A stretch of DNA of 64,000 bases from Kalaharituber pfeilii (GCA_015179045.1 WHUZ01000009.1:1426001-1490000); one strand, 5' to 3'. Shown: positions 44,212-58,128, counted from the stretch's first letter. Notes: a model not told the origin generated them from the letters alone. Translations and numbers: made by a program.

Positions 44212-44597
44212 GCGGTATTCAGATTAGAAAAATCTGCTAGATTTTCCGGATTTCAGAATTTTATCAAGTCCGGAAAATCCGGTCATCTCCATACAAAATT
44301 TTATCTGGTATTTTCATGTTATAAACAAGTTAAACCGGTTTATTTTCGCGTTTTTTTGCAGAAAAAATCCGGTCGGATTTTTGCGACAACTGCATATATA
44401 TGATGCATTTTGCGGGCCTTGATGCAATATTCAGGACTTGGTGTGCATAAATTCCGGTGGATTTTTGGACCCAAAACCAGTTTCCGATTTGACAAAAAAT
44501 CCGATTTTCACAAGAGGGTACTCAGACTACAGACCGGATAAACTGGTTTGTCCGCCGGATTCCATTTTATATGAGGACAGTCTAATCTGAGTACCGC
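44212..44597. mobile_element. 386 bp MITE with 17 bp TIR
   Basis: Ends GCGGTATTCAGATTAGA (44212) and, inverted, GCGGTACTCAGATTAGA (ending 44597) match at 16 of 17 positions. Both are flanked by TA (44210-44211, 44598-44599). The inside is AT-rich and dominated by the word TCCGG(A/T)TTT in both directions (for example GATTTTCCGGATTT and TCCGGAAAATCCGG), typical of non-coding miniature elements. No coding frame. Confidence 0.7.
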
Positions 44598-45041
44598 TAA
44601 TGTCACTTTCTTTTTTCACAGGTGTTACTGACGTCCTGAACATTCCAGGTATCATAGATGTTTCCGGCAGGGATTTACCGATATAGGGTTATTATAACTA
44701 CCTCTGTCAATAGCGTACAGCATGTCAAATAGCACGTTGAGTACTCTATAAAGTGGTTCATTGACTAGCCTGTCAACTACACAGAAACATAAGCAGCACT
44801 GCGTAAAAAGTAACTTCACGCATCACTCAATGCCCGTTGCGCATGAGCAGCCCAGAACATCTATATATTATGGGATGAAATATCGACGGTGTCTACCAGT
44901 AGTGCAGTTACTTCTGTATTGGAGCTATTTAGTTACAGGTGCTTGAGTGTTGTGATTTTGACATGATTTTAGTAATAAGAAAGATGTCACCTAAATATGA
45001 ATTTTGGAACCTTCTATGAAGCTTCGAAGCAAAACAAGAGA

Positions 45042-45210
<169 letters not shown>

Positions 45211-48200
45211 TATATATAAATAGGACATTAGAGTATTTAGAAGAATTGATGGAGGAAGAATGGTGATCATGGTCCAGCCTCGTCCCGCTAGAGACCTATA
45301 CGCAATAACCTGCGTAACAATCTTGTTTTGGTAAATACTCTACATAACTGCTTGCCAGCTGCTTCATAAACCTAAAATGCCGTATACTCATATTGAACTC
45401 CAAAGCTCTCCTCTGCTAGATAGCTACATTGATTCCAACGCTTATCGTAGTAGAGATCTCCCCCATTGGGGAAGTAAGGAAGTTGAAGCCTTGTTTCATT
45501 TGTCTAATTTCCTTTTTTGTCGTGATCAGGTAAATATCCAACCAGACTAGGTAAGTATTTATGAGTGTCTATAGCGAACAAACGTCGGATCAGACTATAT
45601 ACTCGGATTACTGGATTATAATAACAACTAAATTTCATGGTCACTATGAGCCAGTACTAGTTGCTACGTGTATGTGGGCATGCGTCCTTGAAACTGTGCC
45701 TGGCTTAGAGACGCAATAGTGGAGGGAATATAAAGATTTAAACATACCTTCAAGAAGGCTGGGAAACTCGTAGCACACCAATTGTTAGTCGCGCTAGAGA
45801 ACTAGAGCCTGATATCAGAGGCAAAGCAGTCGCTCCACAAAAAATGGAGCGTTGAGTAACCAATGAAGCTGAGGACACTCTTGCGAATCGTTGACTTGAT
45901 AGTTAGATGGTTTAGCATCTCAAGATTGGATGTGACGCTAAAATGTGACGAATCAGGGAATCATGTTAGACTAGAGACAGGATGAGGATGAGATACAGAC
46001 AATGGGAGTTTAAGTTTGATTAAGAAACTAATATTCCCAAGAATCTGAAGCCCATGTTATGGGAAGTGGTAAATTCGCAGAGAGTACAGTGTGTAGACAG
46101 AAAGACTGCACCGGAGCTTTGTAATGGAATGATACCTGGCTTGCTACGAACGTATTCTGATTTCTTGTAGCTTGAGTTCCTTAACAAGTGTGGAATTAGC
46201 TGTACCAGAACAGCAAATCTGAGAAATATGGAAACAGGAAAATAGTCCCTCAGACTCCGGCTCGGGTGGAACAGTGACTTTTGAAGGGCACAAATAACAA
46301 GAAGGCTATATATAACTTCCAGGCATAGAGCCAGAGACTGCAGTGGAGGTAAAGGAAAGTTGTTGCTTATCAAAATTCATTCAGTGTAAATATGCTGTCT
46401 TCAAGGTAGGACTCAATAACAAAACTGGAGAGTTTCACAGGCTCGATGAGGTGACCGCGGTTGCGACGAAGCAGATTGTTGGTGTCCATGGGGGAGACAT
46501 TGCATAAGTCTTCTCTGCATTTGAAGTAATGGAGCCAGCGCCCCCTCGTTCGCCTTCGGGAAAGAATATAGAGAGTGACCATGACGACAGAACGGAGGGC
46601 ACTGACATGACCCAATAGCAACACAAAACCATGGCAGTGTGCCTTGCAACTGACCTGACGTAGGAGGTGAGGACTGCGCGTAATTGTCAGTGTTCGATCA
46701 GAGAGGAGGCCCAAGATTTGTGGAAGATTTTAAGAGATGTCGCATGAGACCCCAAGCATTAATCGGTCAGTAAAGCGAGGAGAGGGAAGTGCTCTGGTCT
46801 GTTCAACAAGCATTAGCATACAGATATGCACAATAATGGAATAGAGAGTGGAAACTGTTTTTTTTTTTGGCCAATTGCGAATTTGTATACAGCACCTCCC
46901 TTGCAGCACGGAAGCTTGAAGAGGCGAGCAAGATTATTGGCCTCAACTGTGAGATACGTTATTAGGGAGGGATGCTAGGCAATAAGGCAAAATATATTGG
47001 TAGAGTAAAAGATTGGGTAAGTACATAAGCTGCAGCGCGGCACAGCAGGAAGCCTTGCACGAAATTCTTGCAAATTGCGTAGGCCGAAAGGGGAAGCCAT
47101 TTAAGCTAGTTGGAAAGAGGTAGTCTCAGGGATCTAGGAGCGAGGTTGGAAATGATGTACAAATAATGCTTGTATCATATCTATCGATGATGCAGGGTAC
47201 CTGCGGGCAATCACACAAGCTTTACTGATGAACAACTAGAACTTGGGCGGGCGCGGGCACAGCAGGCGATAACTGTGATCGGAATCTTGTACATGAAGCT
47301 GAACAATAAATGAGGGAGGGGAGCGGGGCAACGGAATCACAAGGAAGGGTCCTTTGATTGAGATCATTACCACTTTCAGGTGACAAACCGTGAAAAACAG
47401 ATAATTAAGGTAGTTATCACTCGTATGATGATGACGTGGGAGCGCTGCTACTATCGTCACTTTCTTTTGCTTTACGGTTATGTACGAACTAATTATAAAG
47501 TCTGAAGGTTGCAAGCGCATGATCGCAATCGTGCCCTGACCATACTGATGTCTTTTGGGCGCCACCTACGGCACGAGACTACTACACAATCCCTTTACTT
47601 GTATACCAGCATAAATACCGGCTTCGACTAGCCTCGACCCCGGCTTGGACAGTCCCTGGCACGAACACAAAGTGCAATGATGCTATTGTGTCACGAGGGG
47701 ATTCAATTCAAGTCCCAACCAGAAACCACAATTCGACTGCCATCTGCAATTAATTAGTATATGCATTTACTTATATGGTAGATGCTGCCTGCATCTCCCT
47801 CGCCATGACGTGACTCCTTAATGGCCCCTTTTCGCACTTCCTTTTTAATTCCTTTTGTCACCTTTATTTTCATTTTCATTTTTTGTTACTATGTGGAAAC
47901 TACTTAGAACTACGCAGAATATCATGATAGTGACAAATGGACATTATGATAGCTGAGAAGGCTAGGGGACTAACTAGATGATTGATATCAATACAGTGCT
48001 CGGTGGAGCGCTATTTGAACGATCCTATAAGTATTACTTACCAATGGGCATTTACGTAGTAGTAGAGTACACCTATTCTACTAGTAACCGTCAAGTGCTA
48101 CGTACGTATCCTATATTCTGGTTCAGAGTAAACAATATTAATCTAGTAATCTGAACTATTTTCACGAACTCCCGCTGGTTCCAAAGCAAAGCCAGTGTCT

Positions 48201-50340
48201 TGCGGCCGACTCAGGGCCAGCATCTCAGACATCCTGGTAATGTCGTGAATGGTGGGCAGCGACCATAATGTTGTTGCAAGTAGGACACAAATGTTCTCCC
48301 TGCAATGGTTATGTTCCTTTCACCGCTGCTTGCAATTGTGGAACCCGAACCAGTCGCCACATAGTTTATTACAGCAAGGACTATCAAATTTGTCAATGAG
48401 TGACCATAAAGCTCCTGAGGATTTGTGGTTATGCTACCTAGGCCTTCCATGAATTTACATGCACGTTACAAATCAGTGGCAGCAGTCTCTCGCCATTACT
48501 GAGACTGGTTGCGATCGTATGCAGCGTAAGGTCTACACACACCATTTCACACCATTTCAGTTCTAGCTGTAGGTCCATAAATCCAGATAATTTACGGTAG
48601 CGTGATAGTAATTTCTGGGAAAGCAGCGCTGTATGTGAGGATAACGCTGTGTAGAGTATGTATGTTCCTAATACTGGGAAGCTTGAGTAGGGTGGGATGG
48701 TCGAATGCACGTGAGCTTCATGCAGCTTCATGCAAGGTGACGTAAAGTTACTGGCGGGGCCCGATATATCGATGCTCTTTTGCACCCGCAGAGCATCATT
48801 GCAATGTCTCCGGAGACAGATCATCATGCCGAAATTTGTCTGCAACTGGGTGAATGTTTTTTGAAGGGGCGCAGAGGTCGAGACCGCAGCAGAGCCGCGT
48901 AGCATGGCGCAGAGCCTTCCTATCTAACTGGGCACAGGCTTCTCAAACCTTGGTCTGATTGCAGCCTCATACCTCATTTCTAAAATTCCTATAAACAAAA
49001 TACAAGTAAAACACATGCACAAGCTGAAGATGCAGTCGATATAACGTTAATAGCTTAAGTGACAGGGCACATGGATGGTAGGCATACCGCAAATCGTTTC
49101 CGACCTTCACCCTCGCGCACAACTCAGCATTCTTGCTGTGAAAGCCTCAAAATCTGAATCCTCTCCAGTGCATACTTCGTGTCACGTAACACGTCAGGGG
49201 GTTAGAAACGCTGGCGGTCGGAGGCATAGTCTAGTTTGCACAACCAATAAATCAATGAGGGATAGTGGCGGTGCACAATGAAGGATCTTGGTTGGGTAAA
49301 ACCCCAGCATTATTCTCGTACCAGTAGCTGCATCAGCAAGTGTGGTATATTCAACGGGTTATCATATGATATAGTAAGTTTTGCTTGCTGGCCATTTTAG
49401 GCCAGAGGTCGTACATGTTCCCTGTACTGTTGCTGGAACGATGGTGACGGCAAGAGCTAGTCAACGACAGGAGCCAGACAGGGGTAGCCAAGAAGTTTCC
49501 AAGTTTTTTCTGATTTTGAATCTGTGCTGATTTGATGCAGTTGTTTTACCTTCGTTCGGCGCCGCCCCGAGACGCTTCAACAATTCCCGAAAGCAGCGCA
49601 CAAGAGTGCGCGAGCATATCATTGAGCATACAAACCACGTATCTTGGAGACAAGGGCTGCTGTTTGATCAAGTACTGGAAGCTCAATTGGTTGATATAGT
49701 GTTTGACACTTCCATGGGACAGACCGCTCGATCGGACATTCTCCATTTACATACAAAATTGTCAGTGCGCTCCTTGGCCTTAGCAGCATTTTGTTAGAAT
49801 CTGAATAAACTGTAGCCGACGTAAGTTTACCTGTCTCATCGACCACTCTGTCCCATCGAACGGTCGCATACTTCGCGCCAAACATACCGTTGACAGATGT
49901 GCATGAGACGTACATGTTTCACTGGCATTCGGCATTTGCCGAATGTTCGACGACGTGCCGAATCTACTCTAGTGCGATCCATAATCTACAGCTCGCTCCT
50001 ATAGAGATATCTATGAATACCCCTAACATTAGCCTTGCCCTCTAGCATCGGTCGTGCCATCATTGCTCTATACATACGTAGGCTGCACGGCTGAGAAAAA
50101 CGGCATGCTTCTCATTTGTCCAGTGCTCAGCTCAAGCGCCTCCATCACTGCTGCATCTTCGTCCTTACTGATTTCTTCCAGGACTAGAGGCCTCCAATGC
50201 AGACAAGGCTAGCGTGCAAACACTCTCAACAATCGAACACCATTTGAACGCCGTCTTACCCACCATGTATCCGCACCGCAAATACTCCACTCATAAAACA
50301 TGCAGTACGTACTTACGCCGGCACACGCCCACTTTCATAC
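45211..50340. other. long intergenic stretch, no supported gene
   Basis: Frames of 100-155 codons exist (for example minus strand 46373-46020, 46714-46370, 48905-48438), but they lack motifs, splice partners and protein-like composition. No inverted or tandem repeat stands out. Probably old, unrecognisable mobile-element DNA. Confidence 0.5.

Positions 50341-50384
<44 letters not shown>
50341..50384. repeat. compound (CA)n(TA)n microsatellite
   Basis: About 11 CA units run directly into about 10 TA units. Confidence 0.95.
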
Positions 50385-50910
50385 CATACACTCACTCACG
50401 GGCACAGACAGGCATCTCCAATCCCATGCCTCTCCGCGTCCCATCCAAAGTGCACCCTGGTTCTCCCTTCTGGGTTGGTTCTAACGAGACAATGTCCCAT
50501 TGGACTACTACGTTTCAACTGGCTGTTTTTTGACTGGCTACGGTGTATTGTAGGGGCCTATCAGTACTACACAAGATGCTGTCCACATTCGTAGCTCGAA
50601 TATAAATTGAATGCCTCGCCCTCGTCAACTTCATCAATTCAACTCGAACCTCATTCAAACTTTCTTCATATTTGCTCTTGTCAATTAATAAAGCAGTTGG
50701 TCTTACATTTATAGCATATTCTTTTCTGTCCTCCATCAAACATCCGATTGAAGCTCTGAGCAGATCTCATCTTCACCTCATACCCACCTACTATCAACAC
50801 CACCCCTTAAGGGCTCTATCTCAAGCAGGTCTTTGTTTAGTCACTATATTTCCACCATATCCTGCAGCCATACTATTACAATTCCTACAATAAGCAGTTC
50901 CACTTATACG

Positions 50911-51412
50911 ATGACTCGAGCACTTGAAGCACCAACTGCCATTGGCATGGGCAATGTTCCCCTTGATGTCATGGAGATCACCATGGAACCTGAATTTGAT
51001 TCAATGTTAGTTCCTACCTCTCCTTAGCCTCTCTACACATCAACACAAGTAGCAGATAGCTCAATAGCGGTGAACCGCAACTTACTGATCGCTCAGAATG
51101 TTTGATCTTGCTACATACTGCCTGGCATCCTGCCCGGCCGAGCCAGAAACCATGCACAATGTGTTGCCACTTGAACGCTTCCTGTCGTATACCAACAGGC
51201 TGGAAGCTCTGAGCGTGAACTTGGTATCTGTGCCACAGTATTCAGCGCCTGTGCCAGTGCCTACTATTGCGAATAGAGGTCTTGGAAGACGGCGGCCGAA
51301 AAGGACAGGGAGTGTCAGGGCGGAAACAGGGTCTGTTGTACTTTCAGCGGTGGCGGTGAAGGTCGGGTGTAGGTCGAACCAGCCGGTTGCCCTGGGCGGC
51401 GGGGTGCATTAA
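50911..51412 (+). CDS. small two-exon protein, unknown function
   Basis: Exon 1 50911-51005 (MTRALEAPTAIGMGNVPLDV...) and exon 2 51097-51412 join across a 91 nt intron (donor GTTAGT, acceptor CGCTCAG) to a 136-residue protein. The junction reads EPEFDS|IMFDLATYC. The N-terminal half is acidic and Met/Pro-rich. The middle holds CLASCPAEPETMHNVLPLERFLSYTNRLEALSV, which looks folded. The tail is basic (RRRPKRTG). A pyrimidine- and CAA-rich leader runs from about 50590 to 50910, typical of fungal 5' UTRs. I do not recognise the family. An upstream in-frame ATG at 50833 would add 26 residues. Confidence 0.5.
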
Positions 51413-51905
51413 CTGCGACTAAGCTCGTCGCGCGTTACCAGTTGTACGTGCGGCCGGTATCCTTGAACGACAGATGTGAATGAGTTACTGCACAGCACTT
51501 CCTTGAGCACAGGATCAGCTATTCCCTTGCTGCTACGACCTATGTGTTATTTGTTATTTTTTGCTGTTTCGATATTTTGTTTGAGGATTTATGAATGGGT
51601 AGGCGACGGCGTATTGGTTTGGCGTGTATGACTCCACTGTACCGTACTATTTTAAATGCATTGTCGTTTCTGTATCTCTTAGTGACACTTGTGTAAAATT
51701 TGAATTAACTTCTGCTTAACTTACGACAAATTCTAGTCTCGGTAGGCACCGACACTAGGCAAGAGTCTTCGCTGAGCACTCCGTAGGCTACCGTTGGTAG
51801 TAATAGATTTTTGCAAGGGTGTAGGCTTGATACTGATGCGACCAGTCCCGGGGGCCTTCTCAATGCCATTGGTCTTATGGTTTTCCCTTTCTTTCTTTCT
51901 TTCTT

Positions 51906-51937
<32 letters not shown>

Positions 51938-54900
51938 CCATTCTTTCTTCGAATCTGGCGGCTTGGACGACGAATCATACACAATTGACTGCCTGTAAAC
52001 ATGTTGGCTGCTTCCGTGTCAATACAACCCGGTTGTCGTTACCCTGAGGCGTTGTGAGCATATGACTACTTACTTAACACACATCTCATATTCACTAAAT
52101 ATAAACTTCAATAGATATTCTGTTACTCCTTGGCACTTGTTTGTGGCACCTACACGTGTAAATTTGATTTAAGAACACATGAATAAGCAACCTCCTAGGG
52201 TGACAGCGACAGAAGTACTTACAGTCTAGATAGGAAAATACCTGCGGTAGTGTTCTTTGCATTTGCTTTCCACAGCTTCAAACATATCCTATCAGATGTT
52301 AGTAGGATAGATTGCACACATTATCCAAGGTGCGATCAATATTTACTTAGGACAGATGGCTAAATTATATATGTAAAAGCAAATTGGTCCTTCCAGTTGA
52401 AAGTGAGGCGAGATGCCAACAGCTTGGGTGCATGGATTAAGCGTGATACGGTTAACAGCGGGTGGCAGCAAGCAGGTGATTAGAGAGTGAAAGCATGCCA
52501 TCCTTTTAACTCCGCACCAGTAGACTCCACGACAGATCTACTGTACTCTACCCCCTGTAGGTGCAATCCAGCCAGAATGTAACCCCCCATTTGCAAATGC
52601 AGTGTCCTGTTTTCCCCTCCCGTATACTAAATTGACCAAGTACCGGATCGATTTTACTCGCACATGGAGCATGGGGTATACACTGCAGCCCACCCCTTTG
52701 GATGCTGGTATACCTGCAGCCACGGATTGGTGTTGTGGAAACAGAACTAATTGGTGCCTGACGTTCAATCACCCAGTAATGTTTCACTATTCAAAGATAA
52801 GGAACAACTATGCCTCCTTGGATTTAATAGATAAGCCCCAAACTATGGTACTGCTAAGATGTGATCTTCCAAGAGAACGTTGAGTAATCGGAAACGTATA
52901 TAAAGGAAAAGGTAAAGAAAAGACTTAGTTGAGCAAAACGCTGTAAGATATTTCTATTTTGCGAAGCAGAGGCTGGATTGTTTCTTTAGCTATCAATAGG
53001 GCCCGTCTCTGTATCTTGACATCGCGTGACGACTACCTTTTTAACTTTGAGGAAGCAGCAACCGGGTCCAAGTTCCGACAATTGGGAGCTCCTATAAGTT
53101 AATTCCAGGTTCCTGCATAGAATTGTTCGCTCAATTTGAGTTTAGGGTGAACGTCATGGACTGTCCAGTATAACGCTGATTGCAGAATAGAAGTATGACT
53201 ATGCGTAGTAGCCATGGTAGAAGTAATCTAGATGGATGCCTAACACTGCACGGACCGTTTGCCCGTCATGCGAGGCGACCTCTGGAGATGCCTGGTATTC
53301 GTCCCAATGCGCAATACAACTGCCGTGGCCGAGGTTATAATTTGCTGTTTTGGTAGCTGTGAATGTACGAATATAGCGTAAACACTTGCCCACCAATAAG
53401 GTGAGGCGGGAGTGTTATTGCACCTCACTGCTTGATAAGACACATGATATGATATTAACGCCGGCAAGCAGTCCATCATGTGTGATACAGGGCCTTCAGG
53501 GAGTAAGCCTTGCCCGTCCTTGCGGTCATGCGCGAGCGTCGGACGCACAAAAGTCTTGCAGTTGGCGAGCCTATCAGTAAGAAATGCTCCAATCAAACAA
53601 CTTGAATTCTAATTTGGAAGTAAGAGCTTACCATGTAAAACGTTATGCATCTTAATTAGCACATGATTGGTGTTACATTTATCATTACTGTATGTTTTAT
53701 CATGTAACGTCATCACATGTTAACAGTCTCGCAGAGTTGTGGAGTAGCTTAGTCAGCCACTAAGCGGTCGTCTGGTTCGAGACTGAAGTCGTGCTCCATT
53801 CTTCTATACCAGAATCTCTTGATATTTGTGAACTACCTAGAGATACATATGAAAAATGATCGATTTTATCGGTTTACAAGCCACAGCCCAGGTCACAAAG
53901 AAGTCCTGAGATTATGAGTATATTCTATATGCATATAGGTGGGTGCATTTCCGATGTATATTCAAGCAAACCTGAGGTCTGTATTGATCGGGTTTTCCGG
54001 CCAATCATGGACTAGCGTAGGTAGGTTAGCTTTGCAAATGCGAACGAGACATGTGTCAAACTCCATTCAGTGATGGGGTGAGGGCGATGTCCTCCCTTGG
54101 GTAGTCGAATATTTAATGCGTATGTATATCTCTGACCCTGCAACCTCAACCTTCAATTAGTGTATTACTGCACACCACAGGCTTCCATAGATAGACCTAG
54201 CCTCGCCCAAATTGACGGGTCCTTCTGAGACACAAATCATCTTTCGCTAATTTTTTGGTGCCAGTTCGACCGCGCAAGGGGTGATAAGCCGTGCAGTGAG
54301 GCCAGTGACTTGATATTGCGGAAGATATTCCGCCATTGGCAGCCTTTCGCCCGGTAACTAACTGGCCATATCAAGTTAGCGGTGGCAGTTCTTAGATTTT
54401 TTAACCAATCGACGGTGATGCACCACTGAATGTTGGTAAACGAGTATACGCTTGGCCGGTATATATGTAAGTCTGTGACTGGGAGGAGGCTTGCGGGGGC
54501 ATCCCAATCATAGAGGCAGTCAAGGATCGATAGTATACATTACAACGATTTGATCATGAATAGATTGGTGTCGATGGTATATCGTATATATTATGTAGCA
54601 CGTGTCTGTGTGTTTTTATAGAAACAAAGTTCTATATGCATTGCTTTGGCAAGTCTGGGCAGGGGATCAGGGATCTAATGGAAAAGCCACTAGTAATATT
54701 TAAGCTTTTTTTGTTTTTTTATATATTAATTTGCATACTCGAGATGCTTTTACGACCGAGAAAAAGAGAAAGATGAGACAAGTCTATCTGGTCGTGAAGG
54801 AGCAAAATGTGGAACCAGAGAGGATATATGAAATAGAGAGGGGAAGTCCTCAGCTCTAACATAGACCACCCCGCTCTCAAAAATCTTCGTTCCTTCCACC

Positions 54901-55671
54901 AGCATCAAACATTATACTTTTCGGACGATAGAGCTGTTTAGAATCTGTGGTAACTTCGAAGGCTTTTTTTATTCCAAGAAAGAATTTAATTAAAATAATG
55001 TAGGCGTGGCACGTGATTCGGCTCCAAGGTTCAGGAGAGTATCTCGCTAGGAAAGTTTGGTGTTGCTGCGTTCGTAAAGTGAGGGGATCCTGGAGAGATT
55101 CTGAAGATTTTCATATTTAACTTGTGCTCGGAAGCAAAACTTGAATGGTGATAATGTGTCACGTCGCCTGAATAAAGATCATCTTAAACATTACTTGAAA
55201 TAATGCGCAGAGAGTACCTCTCGCAGTTGTCTTCACCTCGTTTTTTTTTGGCATCCTAAGTAATCTCATTTACAGGTATATATGGCTGGTGGGCTGGGAT
55301 TTTGTGATGACATCAAGAAGCGTGAAAACTGCAAAGGAAGAAAGTCAAAAGTGAGAGCTGAGAACGCTGTTGAGATGCGTCATGCGTATGCAAACATGTT
55401 AAGACGCACTTGGTTATTTCGAGCAACAGTATTTAAAATTTTGATTGTGTCATGCATGTGTGTACCTACGTGCGTATATCTGAGGGGGAAGAAAAGGCAA
55501 GCCAAAAGAGGGGAGAAAAAAAAGCAACTGCAACAACTAAATGCATATAGCTCTTTAGAGCGCCTTCATCTTAACATAACTAATTGGTGATCATATCAGC
55601 ATATTCTGCTATAATACACATAACCCCACCACAACGGAGGCCTCCCCAATCCCCATAGGCAGCTTCCAAAA
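51413..55671. other. intergenic, no supported gene
   Basis: Includes a T-rich run at about 51909-51937, many short frames without motifs, and one tRNA-like repeat (53733-53790, listed). The frame at 55282-55590 has a Lys-rich random-looking composition. Confidence 0.5.
53733..53790 (+). repeat. tRNA-like (SINE-type) sequence, copy 3
   Basis: GTGGAGTAGCTTAGTC, hairpin GCTTAGT(CAGCC)ACTAAGC, then GTCTGGTTCGAGACTGAAGT. This is the best-preserved of the three copies: TAGCTTAGTCAGC is close to box A and GGTTCGAGAC to box B of Pol III genes. No full cloverleaf can be drawn. Confidence 0.5.
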
Positions 55672-57312
55672 CTACAACTCAGCCTCCTTATACCTCGCCA
55701 CCACGACCCCGCCTTGCACAATGCCGCTACCTACCACCCACCCCACGACCTTAAATCCCGCCCACCACTTCCACCTCATCCCCACACACCCCATTTCCTT
55801 TGTCCGCCGCTCAATGAACGCCGCCAGGCCAGGAAACACCATGTGCGAGATATCCACAATTACGATGTTATCGCGTCGGTACCCGACTTTGTCCGTTAGC
55901 ATGGAGATGTACTGTTCACGTGTGAGCAAGTTGCTGTAGGGAATAGAGGCGGCGAGGCAGAAGAGGCGGAGGAAGAGGCTGCGTAGGAGGTATGCGAGGC
56001 GGCGGTAGAAATTGCGGGGAAGGATGGTTGTGGGGTTAGAAGCTGGTGGATAAGGATCCTCAGGGCGGAAGAGGTCGAAGGCGAGGAGGTTGGAGCGGAG
56101 TTTGCCGTGGGTGTAACGGAGGAGAGGAACGCGCGAGGGACGGAAATGGTATAGGGAATCGAGTGCGAGTGTCCAGTGCTCGTGGGGGCCCACGAGGGAC
56201 GGCGAGAGGTAGTTGCCAAAGACGGCGGAAGCGGAGTGGGGTGTGAAGCCGAGTGAGGGGGACTGAGAGGGAGTGAAGGGGGATGTGGGTGGGGAGAGGG
56301 GAGGCAGGAGGGAGAGGTGCAGTGACGAGGGCCAAGATTGTGGGTTGGATGCGTCAGCGTTGTACAGGGAGATCTTGCCCCTCATTCCGGCATTGTGATC
56401 ATCGTCCTCGTGCGTCGATGTCGCGTTGAGAGTCTTGAGTTTGTTTTCGACACCCAGACCTATGCGGCCTGGAGCATGTTTGGGTGGGAAGGTTGCCGCG
56501 CCGTCAAGGAGGACGTCGATCACATCTCGGCCCTCTAGAACCCGCTTTTTCGCGAATCTACACTGAATTTTGGACAGGGTGATGCCGACGTACGAGGTGA
56601 GTGTGACGTTGGAGGGGAGCCTGGTGCTGAGAAAGATTGTCTGATCGCCGCAGCCGAAGCCGAGATCGAGGATGCTGAGGGACAAATCCCGGGGTTTGGG
56701 GCATTTGGAAGAGGGAAGGATTTCGGCGCACTCGAGGAGGTAGATAAGGAGGTTTTCACATGCGACAGGGAAGCAGGTGGTGTTCTTGAGGCACAGTTGT
56801 CAATTGTGTAAGCTCAAGTTGCAATTGCAAGCCAACAAATCACGTACCTGCCAGTATCCCATGTTCATCCACATGCTCCGCAGCCCCTTGTCCCAGCACC
56901 AATTGAGCGCTACGTGCTCCAGGCCGTAGATCCCGTCTGCGTCCGCGCCAATCTCCTCGGGTTCCGCGACGCCGATGCTTTCAAACATCCGCTCCTGCCC
57001 CGCAGCGCCACACACAAATCCCCAGGCCCTAGCCACTGCCCAGATGATTGTCATTTTGAAGATCCTGTACGCTGCCGACACAATTGGCGGTCCAACCCAC
57101 GCTAACAAGACTCCCATTGCATACGGCTGGGGGTTAAACCCTTTCAGCAATGAGTGTATCGTCCTGTGGCACGGGCACAGCATCGTGCCGAGCAAGAGGA
57201 CAGAAGCTGCATAGGTGAGCAGACGCCGGCTGGTCTTGATCCACGACGGCGTGAAGGAGCGAGTACGCCAGGTGCAGGGCACGGCCTGCTGTGATCTCAG
57301 TAATGTTCGCAT
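55672..57312 (-). CDS. membrane-anchored SAM-dependent methyltransferase
   Basis: Two exons on the minus strand, 57312-56848 and 56784-55672, joined across a 63 nt intron (donor GTACGT, phase 0), give 525 residues. The N-terminus has a basic start and two hydrophobic segments (about residues 33-55, LLTYAASVLLLGTML, and 65-100, YAMGVLLAWVGPPIVSAAY), so the enzyme is probably anchored with its catalytic part in the cytosol. Before the junction is ALNWCWDKGLRSMWMNMGYWQ, and after it a class I methyltransferase motif I, LSILDLGFGCGDQT, which binds S-adenosylmethionine. Then come SYVGITLSKIQ and a segment with ALDSLYHF. The central region has Pro/Ser insertions. The order (helix, GYW, motif I) recalls small-molecule or lipid methyltransferases related to cyclopropane synthase/sterol types. 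The substrate is unknown. No biosynthetic cluster partner is visible. Confidence 0.82.
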
Positions 57313-58128
57313 GAGCGAGAGTTGCGACCTGGATGGAGAGACACGCAGGGGGGCGTCTGCGTCGACGGGGATAGGGATGAGACTATCGATAGATGCTATT
57401 TGGTGCTGGATATACTACTTGCACGTATACGTCATAGGGGGGCAGGGGGCTTGCAATTGTTTGGCGGAGAGGATCACTCGGGGGGCAGCAATGGCAGCGC
57501 TGCAGGCTGTCGTGATGCGGCTATTGTACGTCAGGAGGGCGCGGTGGCACAGAGCTGGCGCAATAGCATATCATTATGGACGGCTAAAGAGCAGCGTTGC
57601 GCTTGGCGGCGGGGGCTGCAGTGGGCTTGGAGTCAGGGAGTCTTGGTATTTGCAAAATGCAAGCAGGCAATCGCTGGGGTTGATTTGCAGAATATCAGAT
57701 AATTGCAGGATCATTAGAGTTATTTCATATCTTTGTTCCCTCTTTTCTATTTTTATAAGTGAGCCGCAGCCGTAAAAATGTCCATGAGGAATCAATTCAC
57801 GTTGGTGTACGTTGGTTTTGAGCTCCCTCCATGCCAGCCGGTTAGTGAACATCCATTATGACTCTTGCCTGTCTGTCACTTATAAGAACCCCTGGTGCCC
57901 TCCACCCTCCTTCAGGGGGCTCCCCAGCAAATGTAGGGCTGGAGGCTGCTTTAATGTCCCAGCTGAAGATGTTGCCAACTTGCTGCCACCATAGAAGCGG
58001 TTCGCCGAGTGCTGCGGAACTACCGACTTTTGTCTCGAACACTACCACGACAGTTTCTTCTAGACAAAATGTCTACCACGAACAGCCAGACAACAGTTTC
58101 CCCACAAGGATGGTGTATTATTCATTGC
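57313..58128. other. intergenic, 5' flank of the methyltransferase
   Basis: Open frames on the plus strand here (57215-57775) overlap the methyltransferase start on the other strand and have no motifs. No gene supported. Confidence 0.5.

Noticed and set aside
46020..46714. Two adjoining minus-strand frames of 114-117 codons
   Set aside because: Could suggest a gene, but no splice join keeps frame and composition is not protein-like.
48438..48905. 155-codon minus-strand frame
   Set aside because: No motif, no domain-like hydrophobic pattern, no splice sites nearby; likely chance.
50341..50384. CRISPR-like or regulatory repeat
   Set aside because: It is a simple CA/TA microsatellite; CRISPR arrays are not expected in a fungal nuclear genome.
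53733..53790. Functional tRNA gene
   Set aside because: Box-like words are present, but the spacing is too short and no acceptor stem or anticodon arm can be drawn, so it was listed as tRNA-like repeat only.
57215..57775. 186-codon plus-strand frame
   Set aside because: Antisense to the first exon and promoter of the methyltransferase; no family motif.
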